Notes: generated by a model from the letters alone, not told the origin. A DNA stretch of 64,000 nt from Rutpela maculata (GCA_936432065.2 OW386287.2:95311091-95375090), one strand, 5' to 3'. Counted from the stretch's first letter, positions 1 through 10,705 are shown. A program made the numbers and translations.

Positions 1-2
1 AA

Positions 3-1367
3 CAACATCACATCCAGGATGTGCAACAAATAAAGGAGTCTCTCCGCGGCAAGTACAGACGCCTACTCCGAAAGATTTGGTCCTCCGAACTTTCGTCTGC
101 CACTAACATGCTTGCCGTTCCTGTTCTGCTCTACTCCTTTGGGGTAGTAAAATGGACTGTAGATGAGCTGCGCCAACTAGACAGAGATACCCGCAAGATG
201 ATGAACATCCATAGGAGTATTCATCCTAGATCGTCCGTTCCTCGTGTTTACTTCCCACGTCATCGGGGGGGCCGAGGACTCTTGGGTCTGGAGTGTATGC
301 ATGGCAGAGTAGCGCTGAGTATGGCATGTAACATCCTCAGGAGCTCGGATCCGCTCCTGCTATTAGTGAGAGATCACGAAATCGCAGGGGTGGGCGCAGG
401 ATTGTTCAAGGCAGCAAAAAGAGCCGCAGATGAACTTGGTCTCGTATTCGACGTCAGACGAGGTGGCCGGCGCGGTGCTGATCCAGAGTCAGTCACCGAG
501 CTTCAGCCAAATCGTCTGAAAGCCCAAATAAAAGCTGCCGAACAGGAGAATCTGTTCAGGCAGCATGTCGATAAACCCATGCACGGTGTGTACTATAAGA
601 ACATAGAAACACTGGGTTTATCGACTAGGCTGACATTCGCCTTTTTAAGGTCAGCTGGGCTTAAGTCGGAGACCGAGGGATTCATTGTGGCCTGTCAGGA
701 TGGTGTAATAAACACCTTGGTCTACCGAAGCCGCGTAATGGGTGTAGAGGTCCCTGATATCAACTGCAGGACCTGCCGTCAGGCGCCGGAATCGCTAATG
801 CATTTGCTTTCAGCATGTCCGATATACGCGATTTCGGCCTACATCCACCGCCATAACGCGGCTTTACGAGTGCTATACTACCATCTAAGGCACTCGTACG
901 GGGTAGATCAAACACCAGTGCTGCCTTACATCCCCGGAGATATTGAGTCCGTTGTCGAGAACGAGAGGTGCCGAATTTATTGGAACTACTCGTTCCCGAC
1001 CGTCAGGCTCATTCAAGCCAACAAGCCTGACATAGTCCTCCTCGACCATCAGAACAAAGTGATGTTTGTCATCGAATTCTCAGCACCTGCTGAGACAAAC
1101 ATCGCTTTGAAGGAGGGGGAAAAACGGACCAAATACCGTGATCTCCGGTATGAGCTCCAAGTGCTGTACCCAGACTACTCGGTCAAGATGGTCGTCCTAA
1201 TAATCGGCGTACTCGGAGGGATGAAGCCTTCGCTGCTCTCAGAATTAAAGATCATACCGGCCTGTCAGAATTCGGCAGAATGGTTGGCAGGTCAGATGCA
1301 GAAGGCGGTTATCTTGGGGTCCCTTCGTCTGCTTAGGGCACATGATTCAGGTGTTTACAGTCACTAA
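3..1367 (+). CDS. R4/Dong-like non-LTR retrotransposon ORF, C-terminal part, cut by window edge
   Basis: The frame is already open at base 3, so the protein begins outside the window; the GTG at 21 is not a real start. About 450 residues are visible. They match the C-terminal 40% of the ORF at 1609-4935 at roughly 85% by eye. Visible parts are the end of the reverse transcriptase/thumb, a CCHC zinc knuckle beginning CRTC (then H and C about 9 and 14 residues on), and a restriction-like endonuclease with KPDIVLLD followed by FVIEFSAP, i.e. the PD-(D/E)xK-type nuclease of the R2/R4 group. The stop at 1365-1367 is followed by a short 3' UTR (1368-1464) and an A-run at 1465-1476. This is a diverged sister of the opposite-strand element, not a duplicate of it. 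Family placement in R4/Dong is from architecture and the TAA target. Confidence 0.85.
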   Translation, partial: QHHIQDVQQIKESLRGKYRRLLRKIWSSELSSATNMLAVPVLLYSFGVVKWTVDELRQLDRDTRKMMNIHRSIHPRSSVPRVYFPRHRGGRGLLGLECMHGRVALSMACNILRSSDPLLLLVRDHEIAGVGAGLFKAAKRAADELGLVFDVRRGGRRGADPESVTELQPNRLKAQIKAAEQENLFRQHVDKPMHGVYYKNIETLGLSTRLTFAFLRSAGLKSETEGFIVACQDGVINTLVYRSRVMGVEVPDINCRTCRQAPESLMHLLSACPIYAISAYIHRHNAALRVLYYHLRHSYGVDQTPVLPYIPGDIESVVENERCRIYWNYSFPTVRLIQANKPDIVLLDHQNKVMFVIEFSAPAETNIALKEGEKRTKYRDLRYELQVLYPDYSVKMVVLIIGVLGGMKPSLLSELKIIPACQNSAEWLAGQMQKAVILGSLRLLRAHDSGVYSH

Positions 1368-1476
1368 CTCCATAGGTCGTGGAGAGTGGCTGTAATTAAT
1401 TAACCGGCGCGGCTACCGTGTGGTGTCGGAGGCCACGGAAGCTCTGTCCGGCAACGGGAAACCGAAAAAAAAAAAA

Positions 1477-1503
1477 TAATAATAATAATAATAATAATAA
1501 TAA
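1477..1503. repeat. (TAA)9 microsatellite between two R4/Dong-like 3' ends
   Basis: Nine perfect TAA units lie between the A-tail of the plus-strand element (1465-1476) and a T-run (1504-1513) that is the A-tail of the minus-strand element. Dong-type elements of the R4 clade are known to occur at TAA repeats, so this tract is probably the target. Confidence 0.9.
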
Positions 1504-1608
1504 TTTTTTTTTTCCTTGCCAGTCACCCTTTAAACTCTGTGGCTCCGACACTCACAGAGGGGAGCTGGTAGTACCGGTAGCCACTCCCTACGTCCGTGGG
1601 GTGAGTGA

Positions 1609-4600
1609 CTACTGGGTCCGCGAATCGTGTGCCCTGAGCAGACGTAATGAACCGAGGATGACGGCCTTCTGCATTCTGCCGGCTAAGACCTCTGCCGAAT
1701 TTCGGCATGCCGGTATGCTCTTAAGTTCTGAAAGCAGTGTGTGTCTCGTTCCACCGAGGGCTCCTATAATCAGTACCACTATCTTAACAGTATGGTCTGG
1801 ATAGAGTCTGCGGAGTTCGAAGAGCAAATCTCGATATTTTGTCCGTTTTTCCTCCTCCTTCAAGACAATGTTGTTCTCCGCGGGAGCCGAGAACTCCACG
1901 ACAAACATTGTCTTGAGTTGGTGGTCGAGGAGGACTATGTCAGGCTTGTTGGCTTGTATTTGCCTGACTGTGGGAAAAGAGTAGTTCCAATAAATTAGAC
2001 ACTTCTCATTTCCCACAACGGACTCAATATCCCCCGGAGCATAAGGCAGCACTGGTGTCTCGCCTATCCCATACGAGTGCCTTAAGTGATAATAAAGCAC
2101 TCGTAATGCTCCGTGGTGCCTCTGAATATAGGCCGAGACTGCATATGTCGGACAGGCCGACAGCAAGTGCATTAAAGTCTCTGGCGCCCTGCGGCAGGCC
2201 CTGCAGCTGACATCAGGGACCTCTATACCCATGACACGACTTCGATAAACGAGAGTGTTAAATACACCATCCTGGCAAGCCATTATGAATCCATCGGTCT
2301 CAGACTTCAGCCCGGCTGACCTTAAGAAGGCAAAGGTCAGCCTTTCGGATAAGCCAAGATCTTCTATATTTTTATAGAAGACTCCATGCATTGGCTTATC
2401 CGTATGAAGCTGCAGAAAGATGTTGTGTTCTGCCGCTTTAATTTGGGCTTTTCGCCGAGCAGGTTCCAACTCGGTGACAGAGTCGCAATTTACCCGCTCG
2501 ACGTCGAAGGAGAGACCAAGTTCATCGGCTGCTCTCTGTGCTGCCTTAAACAAAAACGCTCCTTCCCCTGCATTTTCATGGTCTCGGACCATGCAGAGGA
2601 GGGGATCCGAACTCCTGATAATCTTACAGGCTCCATCCAGAACCATCCTGTTATGGAGACTCTCCAAACTCAAGAGTCCACGGCCTCCCCGATGTCGTGG
2701 GAGGTATAACCGTGGAACGGACGATTTAGGATGCAAACTGCTATTGAGATGTATCTTCTTGCGGGTTCCTACGTCGAGTTGACGCAACTCCTCTCGGTTC
2801 CATTTCACCACTCCAAAGGAGTGGAGAAGGATCGGAACGGCAAGCATGTTGGTAGCAGACACCTTGTTCTTCCCCGACAGTTCTGAAGACCAAATCTGTC
2901 GGAGTCGGTGCTGATACTTGCCGCGGAGAGCGTTTTTGACTACACTCACTTCTTGGGTGGAGCGTTGCTCGACACCCAAGTAAGTGTACGACTCTCCGGC
3001 ATCTAGATGATGTAAGATGCTTCCGTCTACGAGCTGCGCGTCCTCTCCGTAGTCCCCGCATCGTCCTCTCTTGAGATGGACCAGTGCACATTTGTCCAAC
3101 CCGAACTCCATACCGACAGCCTGCGTGTACTCCTGTACCACCCTAAGGGACTGGTGTAGGTCCCTTTCTCCGGAGGCATAAAGTTTAAGGTCATCCATAT
3201 AAAACAAATGGGTGACCTTATGCCTCCTATCGCCGGGGGTACCGCAGTTGTATCCACGGGTTTTCCGGAGCGAAACGGATAATGGCAGTAGTGAGATGCA
3301 AAACAGAAGGGGGCTGAGGGAGTCTCCCTGAAATACTCCCCTTCTGAACGATACCGGCTCCGTCTGGACTCTATCGTTACCGGATGTTATAGTAAAGCGA
3401 GTCCTCCAGTGCGGCATCAGTTCTTCAGTACATCTCACTACGGGACCGGGTACCGCAAGACATTGGAGCAAATGTAAAATAAGCTCATAAGATGTCATGT
3501 CAAATGCCTTGCGGTAGTCGATCCAGGCCATGGAGAGGTTCCGCTTATACTGCACGGAGTCCTGCGTGACACATCTGTCAATCAGCAGGTTCTCCTTGCA
3601 GCCAGCGACACCTCTCTTCGACCCTCGTTGCTCATGTATCCGTTCGTAAACCGGTTCAACTGCGTGGAGCACCCGCATGTACAAAATGCGTGTAAACACT
3701 TTGTAACATGCATTTAAACAGGTTATCGGGCGGTAGTTCTTTGGATTAGACAAATCTCCGTTCTTGGGGATCAGCACTGTCCGCCCCTCAACAACCCAAG
3801 AAGGAATTTGCTGCTCCCCATTTAGCCAGGCATTAAAAATTCTGGCCAAATGGTGGTGGGTACTCGATAACTTTTTCCACCAAAAGTTATTTATCCCGTC
3901 GGGACCTGGAGCAGCAAAGTTCTTAGAGCCCTCAAGAGCTCTTCGAACCTCTTCTGGGATTATTGGTTGGCACACCTCGTGTGGTTGGCGAAACCTTTGG
4001 CTAAAGGTTTCAAAGTGTGCCAGGGTTGGAGAGTTTCTGTTGAGTGGAAGCTTCTGTTCGTACAACGTTTTCCAGAAGTTTTCCACCTGATCTGCAGTCG
4101 GCGGATTTTCAGCAACACGCTGAGACGGTTCGAAAAGGCGCGAGGCCTTTTTGCGGAAAAGTTGATTTTCCGCTGGCCCCCTCGCCCGCCTCACTAGTGA
4201 CTTCTTACAAGACACTAGCATCCGTATCCTGTCGAGGCAGTGCTGTTTGGTGGTTTGCAGCACTGCTCCATTAAGTGTGTGATGGACGCGTCTTAAGTTG
4301 ACAGCTACTCGCCGCACTTTAGGCGTGAAAGGCCTATTGGCTGCCATATAGTCCATCACACATTGGATACGGGATGCGTGTTGCCTCGCCGACCGGATCT
4401 TGGCTTCCATCTTCTGTATGCGCCGTCCCGCTCTTTCTTGTGGAGAGGTAGTATTTCGCCTCTCCACTTGAGACAAGCGTTGAGCGGCAGCATACACGGC
4501 ACAATTTATGTGCCAGATGTCAGTCTCTTCTGGTAGCGCTGCACGAAGTTCTGCATCCACTCTGGCCAGGTCTTGTGGCCCGGGAGGTTTTATGTTGTGC

Positions 4601-4935
4601 AACCCCCGTCTGGTACTGAGATCCTCTGGTGTTGGTTGAACGATGGGAACCGCTTCCTCAACCGGTTCTTTCGGTGGCTGTTCGGCCACCTCATTCACTG
4701 GCTGAGGAGCGGCTCTGACATAGCCTCTAGCACGAAGGTGGGATACATAATCACGTAGGTTCTTAGGTGTGAAGGCGTCATGTTCCGGGTGGTTTTCACA
4801 CCACAGAGCATGCATTCGCGCCATGTACCCCCTTCGGCCGGGTTCACTGCTTTCATAACAGTGCATCAGGTCGTCCCTCAGTTCATCTGTCCACTCAAAG
4901 CGTCCTTGGTTATAGCGGTCGTCATCAATGGGCAT
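1609..4935 (-). CDS. R4/Dong-like reverse transcriptase with restriction-like endonuclease (1108 aa, intact)
   Basis: Enzyme of target-primed reverse transcription: it nicks the chromosome and copies element RNA there. Domains in order: a Trp-rich Myb-like DNA-binding segment (about residues 10-75); a basic linker; reverse transcriptase (about 370-650) with LIPKNGD and NYRPITC, motif A AWIDYRKAFD (470-479), motif B GVFQGDSLSPLLF (533-545) and the catalytic FYMDD (578-582); a CCHC knuckle (911-929); and a restriction-like endonuclease with KPDIVLLD (from 997) and VVEFSAP. No apurinic-type endonuclease is present. No internal stop or frameshift. The ATG at 4935 is the first in frame, but the frame is open for about 80 further codons, so a non-ATG start is possible. 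All catalytic residues I can recognise are present, so the copy may be active or recently so. Confidence 0.88.
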   Translation of the reverse strand: MPIDDDRYNQGRFEWTDELRDDLMHCYESSEPGRRGYMARMHALWCENHPEHDAFTPKNLRDYVSHLRARGYVRAAPQPVNEVAEQPPKEPVEEAVPIVQPTPEDLSTRRGLHNIKPPGPQDLARVDAELRAALPEETDIWHINCAVYAAAQRLSQVERRNTTSPQERAGRRIQKMEAKIRSARQHASRIQCVMDYMAANRPFTPKVRRVAVNLRRVHHTLNGAVLQTTKQHCLDRIRMLVSCKKSLVRRARGPAENQLFRKKASRLFEPSQRVAENPPTADQVENFWKTLYEQKLPLNRNSPTLAHFETFSQRFRQPHEVCQPIIPEEVRRALEGSKNFAAPGPDGINNFWWKKLSSTHHHLARIFNAWLNGEQQIPSWVVEGRTVLIPKNGDLSNPKNYRPITCLNACYKVFTRILYMRVLHAVEPVYERIHEQRGSKRGVAGCKENLLIDRCVTQDSVQYKRNLSMAWIDYRKAFDMTSYELILHLLQCLAVPGPVVRCTEELMPHWRTRFTITSGNDRVQTEPVSFRRGVFQGDSLSPLLFCISLLPLSVSLRKTRGYNCGTPGDRRHKVTHLFYMDDLKLYASGERDLHQSLRVVQEYTQAVGMEFGLDKCALVHLKRGRCGDYGEDAQLVDGSILHHLDAGESYTYLGVEQRSTQEVSVVKNALRGKYQHRLRQIWSSELSGKNKVSATNMLAVPILLHSFGVVKWNREELRQLDVGTRKKIHLNSSLHPKSSVPRLYLPRHRGGRGLLSLESLHNRMVLDGACKIIRSSDPLLCMVRDHENAGEGAFLFKAAQRAADELGLSFDVERVNCDSVTELEPARRKAQIKAAEHNIFLQLHTDKPMHGVFYKNIEDLGLSERLTFAFLRSAGLKSETDGFIMACQDGVFNTLVYRSRVMGIEVPDVSCRACRRAPETLMHLLSACPTYAVSAYIQRHHGALRVLYYHLRHSYGIGETPVLPYAPGDIESVVGNEKCLIYWNYSFPTVRQIQANKPDIVLLDHQLKTMFVVEFSAPAENNIVLKEEEKRTKYRDLLFELRRLYPDHTVKIVVLIIGALGGTRHTLLSELKSIPACRNSAEVLAGRMQKAVILGSLRLLRAHDSRTQ

Positions 4936-5074
4936 CCTTCCCTGTTGGGCCCCACCACCTTGCCCTTGACCCCTATCCGCACGGGGTCGATCGTGGGGGC
5001 CCTGTCTTCGACCAACTGGAACCGGAGGATCGGGCTTGTGGGTGGTTAGCCCAACAAGCCCACGACCGACACCA

Positions 5075-5096
5075 GAGGGGAAAGCGCTTTCCCCTC
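5075..5096. other. 22-bp perfect palindrome in the R4-like leader
   Basis: The 22 bases are identical to their reverse complement and centre on AGCGCT (arms GAGGGGAAAGC). The palindrome lies within the open leader frame upstream of the ATG at 4935. In RNA it would form a GC-rich hairpin with no loop, or pair between two transcripts. Confidence 0.8.
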
Positions 5097-5175
5097 CCGG
5101 GTGCGCTAGGGCTGCCGGTTCGGTTTTGCACCCCCAGCTGGAGTAAGTGTTGCAAGTATGTGCATGGGTGCCATG

Positions 5176-8012
5176 CTAAGAACTTTTAACATGTTGAAAT
5201 AACTTTTGTTTAAATGTAATCAAGTTAGTACTTTCTTTGACTTCATTTGGTAAGATATTGTATTCCCGACACCCATCAGAAAACAATGTGTGTTTGGTAC
5301 ATTTCTTTCTTCCAATGTATAAATGACTATTTAATCTAGTTAAGTGATTATGCACTTGATTATTAAAAGTAATATATTTGTTGAAATAAGAAGGGAGTAA
5401 ACCATTCCAAATCTTGTATATAAAAATTGAAGTAAAATATTTTAAGCGGTGTTTCACACTTAACCAGTCAAGTACATTCAACATTGTTCTAATAGGTGTA
5501 AGTCTGTTGTATCTTAATATAATCCGCATTCCTCTGTTCTGCAGTTTCTGTAATACAGCAATGCTGTTGTTATCAAGAAAATTTAGGATACTTGCACAAT
5601 AAATCGAAGTGAGGCTGAATTATTGTTTTAAAAACTGTTATGCTTGTTGCTATTGTTAAATATTTCAAAATTCTGGAAAAGAAAAACAGTTTTTTTGTTA
5701 TTTTCTTTTGTACATATATAACATGTTTTTTTAAACTTAAGTCATTACTAATCATGAAGCCTAAATATTTTATTTCTGTTACCAATTCTAATTTATTGTT
5801 ACCAAAGACTATATTAACATTATTTATATTTAATTTAGAGTAATTATATTTTTTAGTACAAATCATTGCTTTAGTTTTATTTATATTTAATTTTAATTTA
5901 TTAGTGTTGAGATATCCTGATAGTTTATTTAATTCGATATTCATTTTTTCGATGGCAATGTTGACATCACTATGTGTAATTGCAATCAAGGTGTCATCAG
6001 CAAACAAGTTAATGAAGTCACAATTAATAGCAGAATTTAAATCATTAAGATATACAATAAACAGGAGTGGTCCAAGTACACTGCCTTGGGGTACACCAAT
6101 ATTAATTGGCATTGTACTTGATACCTTATCGTTAAATTTCGTACACTGTAACCTATTAGACAAGTAACTTTTACACCATTCCAACACAGTTCCTCCTATG
6201 TCGTAATATTTAAGTTTATTTATCAAAATATTTCTATCAATTGTTTCGAATGCTCTTTTAAAATCCAAGAATACTGCCACCACATATTTATTGTCATTAA
6301 TCTCATTGTTCCAGTGTGCAATCGTCAACTGAAGTGCAGTATCGCATGAATGTTTAGCTCTAAAACCAGATTGATTACCTATAAAGAGATTATTATTATT
6401 AAAATAGGCTGATAATTGATGATAAACAGCTAATTCCAATATTTTTTCGAGAGGTGGTAAAGTATCAGTTGGTCTAAAATCACATGCTTCATTTGAGTTT
6501 TCTATTTTTGGAATGGGAACAACTGTGCTAGTTTTCAGTGCTTCAGAAAATTTTCCTTTAGATAGACAGATATTAACAAAATGTAAAATAACATGTCCTA
6601 TAACTTGAAAGATATGTTTTAAAGTTTTTGAATTTAATACCAAGTTCGGGCTAGAACTATTGTCTACGGTTAATATAATTGATCTTAATTGACTTAAAGG
6701 TAGTAGTGAAAATTCATTAAATTCAGATTTAATAGTTTCATAGTTGCTCGATGACCACTGATTTGCATTAGAGATGGAGTCAGTTATTTCAACAACACTA
6801 GCTATAAAAAAAGTTATTGAAGCCTTCAGCAATTTCCTCATTTCTATAAGATACATAAACTGAATTATTTATTTCAAAACGTATATTATTTTCACAAACT
6901 TTATAACTTTTTGGTTTAATTAAGGATTTTAAGGTTTTCCACATTAATTTAGGATTATTATTGTAAGCATCAATTTTTTGTTCATAATACTGGGTCTTTT
7001 TTAATTTTAATGTGTTAACCACTTCATTCTTTTTTGTTTAAAAATTACCCATAAATTTTGTTTTTCATTATTATTACATTTCCTGAATTTCTTATATGCC
7101 ACATCTCTCTCTTTTGATTTATATTTTATTTCCATATCATACCATGGTAGATCATTACATTTGTTTTCAAACATTTGTATCGGAGATACAATATTTACCA
7201 CATTCTCACAATTATTTGACATTTTATCATAAATATCATTTACATCAACACAGTTTAAAGGCCAATCTTGTTGCATCAGTTCTAAACAAATGTTATTCAT
7301 GTTATAATCACTAAGATTTCTAAATACTTTTTTCACATTATTATTACTTTCCATGAAACATGCTAACATTTTTACAGAGATTATGGAGTGATCAGTAATT
7401 TTCGGACAATTATGAACTTCACATTTAATTGAATCACAGTTAGTTATAACAAGATCAATTAATGAATTACTTGTATCAGTACATCTTGTATAATCATTAA
7501 CAATTTGTTCAAATCCAAATATAGTTATTAAATTAATTAGTTTTTTACAGTAAAAAGAATCTTCTTTATAATTAATATTAAAATCACCAACTATAATAAA
7601 TTTTTGATTTTTACTGCTTAGCGTTTCACACAGTGTTTCAAAGTCTTCTAAAAATGTTTGAATACTTCCACTTGTCTCTATAAAGAAAACCTATTTTCCA
7701 CTTAATACGGTTTAATGTGACATTTGCCGACGTGAACCAATAGTTTCCCGCTTTCACACTTTGTTCAATTCCAGAATATTCAATACCATGTTTAATATAC
7801 ATTACGACGCCACCTGTATGCCTGCTGTCTGAATCACATCTTAATATATGGTACTTGTCTATAGATATTTCATGTGTTTGAATATCATTGGTAACTCTCG
7901 TTTCACTTAGTAATATAAGACGTGGGTATACTTTTGCTATTTTATTTACAATTTGGTCTTTATGAGCTATTAAACTTTGAGCATTAAGATAGATTAGTTC
8001 TTCATGTAACAA
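5176..8012 (-). pseudogene. CR1/L2-like ORF2: endonuclease + reverse transcriptase, frameshifted
   Basis: Read down the minus strand. The endonuclease opens with YLNAQSL and LLSETRV (8012-7638); after a frameshift it continues through VGDFNI, SLIDLVITN and ITDHSII (about 7590-7370), the usual catalytic signatures. The linker region spans 7369-6798. Reverse transcriptase occupies 6856-5573: PIPK, a degraded RPxS block, motif A AVFLDFKRAFE, motif B GVPQGSVLGPLLF, and an intact catalytic LFADDT. The C-terminal domain lies at 5529-5176 and ends FQHVKSS with a TAG. Fragments fall in alternating frames (8012, 7369, 7022, 6856 and 5529 starts), so at least four indels separate them. No ATG is evident for ORF2. 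It is non-functional despite the intact FADD. Confidence 0.85.
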
Positions 8013-8026
8013 AGTATTAGTGTTAG

Positions 8027-9135
8027 CTATGTTTGAGGAGAGTTGATCTGCGCTAAAAAAGAATTCACTTGTGAATTAGAGTTGGTATTTAATTTATGTG
8101 AATTATCGAGGAAGCGCCGTCCCATTTTGAAGTTAAAACGACCATATATAACCTTTTTAGGCCAAAAATTTGGGTCATAAACTGTATTCAGAAGTCCCAC
8201 CATGAACGATTGGTTGTCTTGTCCAGCATTGAGTGTGGGCAATTTTTTTATATATACATCATTAGTACTAGTTCGTTTTTCGATGTATTGTTTTATATTA
8301 TTATCTGATATAGAATCAGGAACTATAGATATAAATAACCATATTTTTCTATTAGTTTTTTCTTCTCTTCCATGAAATGTGTTGTCCCCGTCTCCATTTC
8401 CAACTTTCAATTGTCTCGGTCTCCTAACTTCACAAAAACCTGCATCATCTTTAGCTTGATCCTTAGTACTATTATCTGTAGAAAGTATTGGGTAAGATGA
8501 ACTGTTATCTATTCTATTAGCAGATTTCTGCAAGTTATTGTTGGATATAGTTTTTGAATTGGTGCTGGTGAGTGCAGTTTTATAGGGAAAAGCATTGGAA
8601 GTCAATATTTTCTCTGAACTAGTTGAACATGCTGTATTTGAGTTTTGATTAGGCTTATTTCCATGAGTCGTACTATTATCAGTATTTTTACTCTTTGATT
8701 CTGTGAAGAGTCTTATCATATCTATATTGCTATCTCGTATTGTTTGTAGTTCATTCCTTAACTGTTGTATTTCCGTGCGATAATTATCTTGTTGTATTGA
8801 TATGGTTTTATTTGTCTCATTAATTGCTTGTATATATGTTGCTTGTACATTTTTCAAGGTTAATTCAAGGTTAAGAAGTTTGTTGGAAATATCTGACAAT
8901 GGAGTCTGTTCTATCGTATGCTTCAATCTAGAATTTTCTTCGGTTAATTGTTGATTGAGTTTTAATATATTTTAGATTTCAGTGACACTGTCATAACATT
9001 CAGGACAGTAGTAGCGCAACCGTCTTTCTTTTTTTAATTCTAAACATTTCTTATCCTCAATAATTTTATCAGCTCCTTCCTTTTTGTTGCCACCCAGGAA
9101 AAGTTGTCACAAAAACACTTGAACTTTTTATTGTA
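8027..9135 (-). pseudogene. CR1/L2-like ORF1: PHD-type zinc finger and coiled coil, broken
   Basis: The nucleic-acid-binding ORF1 protein. The 5' part (about 9135-8955) encodes a damaged PHD finger: KCFCDNFSW in one frame, then KKCLELKKERRLRYYCPEC in another, so one indel splits the finger and the first Cys pair is missing. An in-frame stop then separates it from an open frame of about 300 codons (8926-8027) that starts with a heptad-like, Gln/Asn-rich coiled coil (LNLELTLKN ... LRNELQTIRD) and ends with a more conserved block (GRFNFKMGRRFLDN). The TTG at 8926 is not a genuine start. Confidence 0.75.
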
Positions 9136-9354
9136 AATAAAATTAATGCTTTAATAATGTCTATTTATGCAAATATATGAGATATTACTGCAACTAACTG
9201 TTTAGTTTTTTAACACCACTATGCACTAGGTTTTTAATTTCCTGTTGTTAAAAAATATAGAATTTAAACTCTAAATTAACACTATAAAATCACTATTATT
9301 CAGAGAGAAAAGTTGTATGTGTATGACACTTTACCATTTGGTTTACCACACGGT

Positions 9355-9470
9355 AATATCATGGTCAATATATCATGGTCAATATCACTAATCATGATCA
9401 ATATCACTAATCATCAAATCAATATCACTAATAATCACTAATCATCATATCATGCTCAATATCACTAATC
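9355..9470. repeat. AT-rich minisatellite, CAATATCACTAATCAT units
   Basis: Five to six imperfect units of about 15-22 bp built on CAATATCACTAATCAT, with short insertions between units. It abuts the dispersed repeat that follows. Confidence 0.75.
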
Positions 9471-9612
9471 GTGTGCACAAAAAAGTTAGACAGACCGACA
9501 GAAAATTTTTCTTTGCTCAAGCCTAACATCTCGGCGTTTCATGACATTCTAAGCTTATTTGAACCAAAAAAGTTTTGTTTTATCTATTCGCTACGGTGAT
9601 GTGGAAGTAATT
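9471..9612 (+). repeat. Dispersed repeat family, copy A (truncated)
   Basis: Order of shared blocks: GTGTGCACAAAAAAGTTA, ACAGACCGACAGA, CTCGGCGTTTCATGAC, GTGGAAGTAAT. The same blocks in the same order occur at about 58535-58712. The copy here has fewer ACAG units and is otherwise diverged. No coding capacity is seen; the family is unclassified. Confidence 0.7.
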
Positions 9613-10614
9613 AAAGATAACTCAGTGGTTTACTTATCTAATTTACTAACTGGACATGCTTAGTGAAATGGTTTTTAAACCCGAAACAATTTTTTTCATT
9701 TAAAAATTTAGACTCCACTATTTCTTCTCACACAAATTAAAATCGAGACTTTCGATGAATACTGTGGCGACTCAAAGAGCGTTTCACTTTTGCACATTTT
9801 AATAAATGGCTGTTGCTAACAATTGATACAATCTAATTTCACCCAGATGTTATTATCATTATTTTAAAGAAAAATTATCTTATCTTAAAAATAACAGATT
9901 TAAAGAAATGAATCATCATCCTGTACATATATTCATTGATACATATTAAAGATACACTTTGAATATAAATTCAGTGTCATTTACCTACTGAGTTGTGTAC
10001 TTATAGTATAATAGTCCTGATAAGTTCAATTCAAATATCATTCTTTTTTTCCGGTAATATCGCTAATGTATTGCACAAGATGTCTGTTGAAGTTTCCAAA
10101 CAGATTATATTTGTAAAGTTCAAATGTCTTGGAAGTTGGAAAAGTTTAAGGATGTAAGTGAGTAAGGTCAGTGTCGCGCTTGGGGAAAATATTACAAGTT
10201 TGGAAATGAATAATGCCGACAGTCTGGGTTATTATGTCGGGGTCTTTCCCTTTTTTATCAATGCAGTTACACATATGATATGAAATATTGATTTGTGTTG
10301 CGTTTAGTATCAGTGTTTTACTAATCGTTCCTATATTCATCAATAATTGTTGCTTTGGGAAAAATACAAATACAACTGTTTCAGAGTATTTTTATTACAT
10401 GTATTATTTGAATGTACTTATTTGATTTAATCTAATAATAGGAATATTATAACTGGACAAAAAAATTTAACTAGTGGAAGCATTATATTCTTCGCCGAAT
10501 TACTGAGCTTTTTATATAATTATTACACATTCTATAGGACACTCTTCGCATTTTTCTTGTAAACAATGTTAGTTTTTGAACATTCTAAATTTTGTGATAC
10601 CAATTTTATTGTGA

Positions 10615-10705
10615 AAAAAAAATATATGAAAAAAAAGAACCACCATGTCAGGGATCGAACACAAGACCTTTGGATTGCAATTACAACAAAAATGTATTCA
10701 ATATT
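10615..10705 (-). ncRNA. tRNA-like Pol III module (B box followed by T-run), copy 1
   Basis: On the minus strand TTGTGTTCGATCCCTGAC resembles a B box and is followed by a T-run at 10613-10621, as in a Pol III terminator. It shares an ordered set of blocks with the copy at 38773-38860 (ATGT, AGGGATCGAAC, ACCT, GCAA in plus-strand order), so the two are homologous. The T-stem does not pair well, so this is a degenerate tRNA-derived sequence or SINE head and not a functional tRNA. Confidence 0.4.

Larger units (their letters stand above)
1504..5175 (-). mobile_element. R4/Dong-like non-LTR retrotransposon, apparently near full length
   Basis: The element runs on the minus strand from an upstream edge somewhere in 5100-5175 to a poly-A tail at 1504-1513. 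It carries a single ORF (1609-4935) with C-terminal restriction-like endonuclease, as in R2/R4 elements. The 3' UTR (1514-1608) is recognisably related to that of the plus-strand element at 1368-1464. Upstream of the ATG at 4935 the same frame stays open back to a TAG at 5176-5178, with no ATG, giving a Gly/Arg/Pro-rich leader of about 80 codons. That TAG also ends the ORF2 fragment of the neighbouring CR1-like element, so the exact 5' junction cannot be placed. About 3.67 kb, a normal size for the group. Confidence 0.8.
5176..9135 (-). mobile_element. Decayed CR1/L2-like non-LTR retrotransposon (ORF1 + ORF2)
   Basis: Minus-strand element with a PHD-type zinc-finger/coiled-coil ORF1 followed by an apurinic-type endonuclease plus reverse transcriptase ORF2, the layout of the CR1/L2 group. 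Several frameshifts break both ORFs. The 3' end abuts the R4-like element almost at the ORF2 stop codon, so the 3' UTR is short or was removed by the later insertion. Base composition is much more AT-rich than the R4-like neighbour, in line with greater age. Confidence 0.8.
9136..10600. other. AT-rich DNA without recognisable genes
   Basis: No coding frame or RNA gene is supported here apart from the two repeats listed separately (9355-9470 and 9471-9612). Confidence 0.6.

Noticed and set aside
5573..6167. Plus-strand frames over the CR1-like RT
   Set aside because: Antisense to a well-supported reverse transcriptase.
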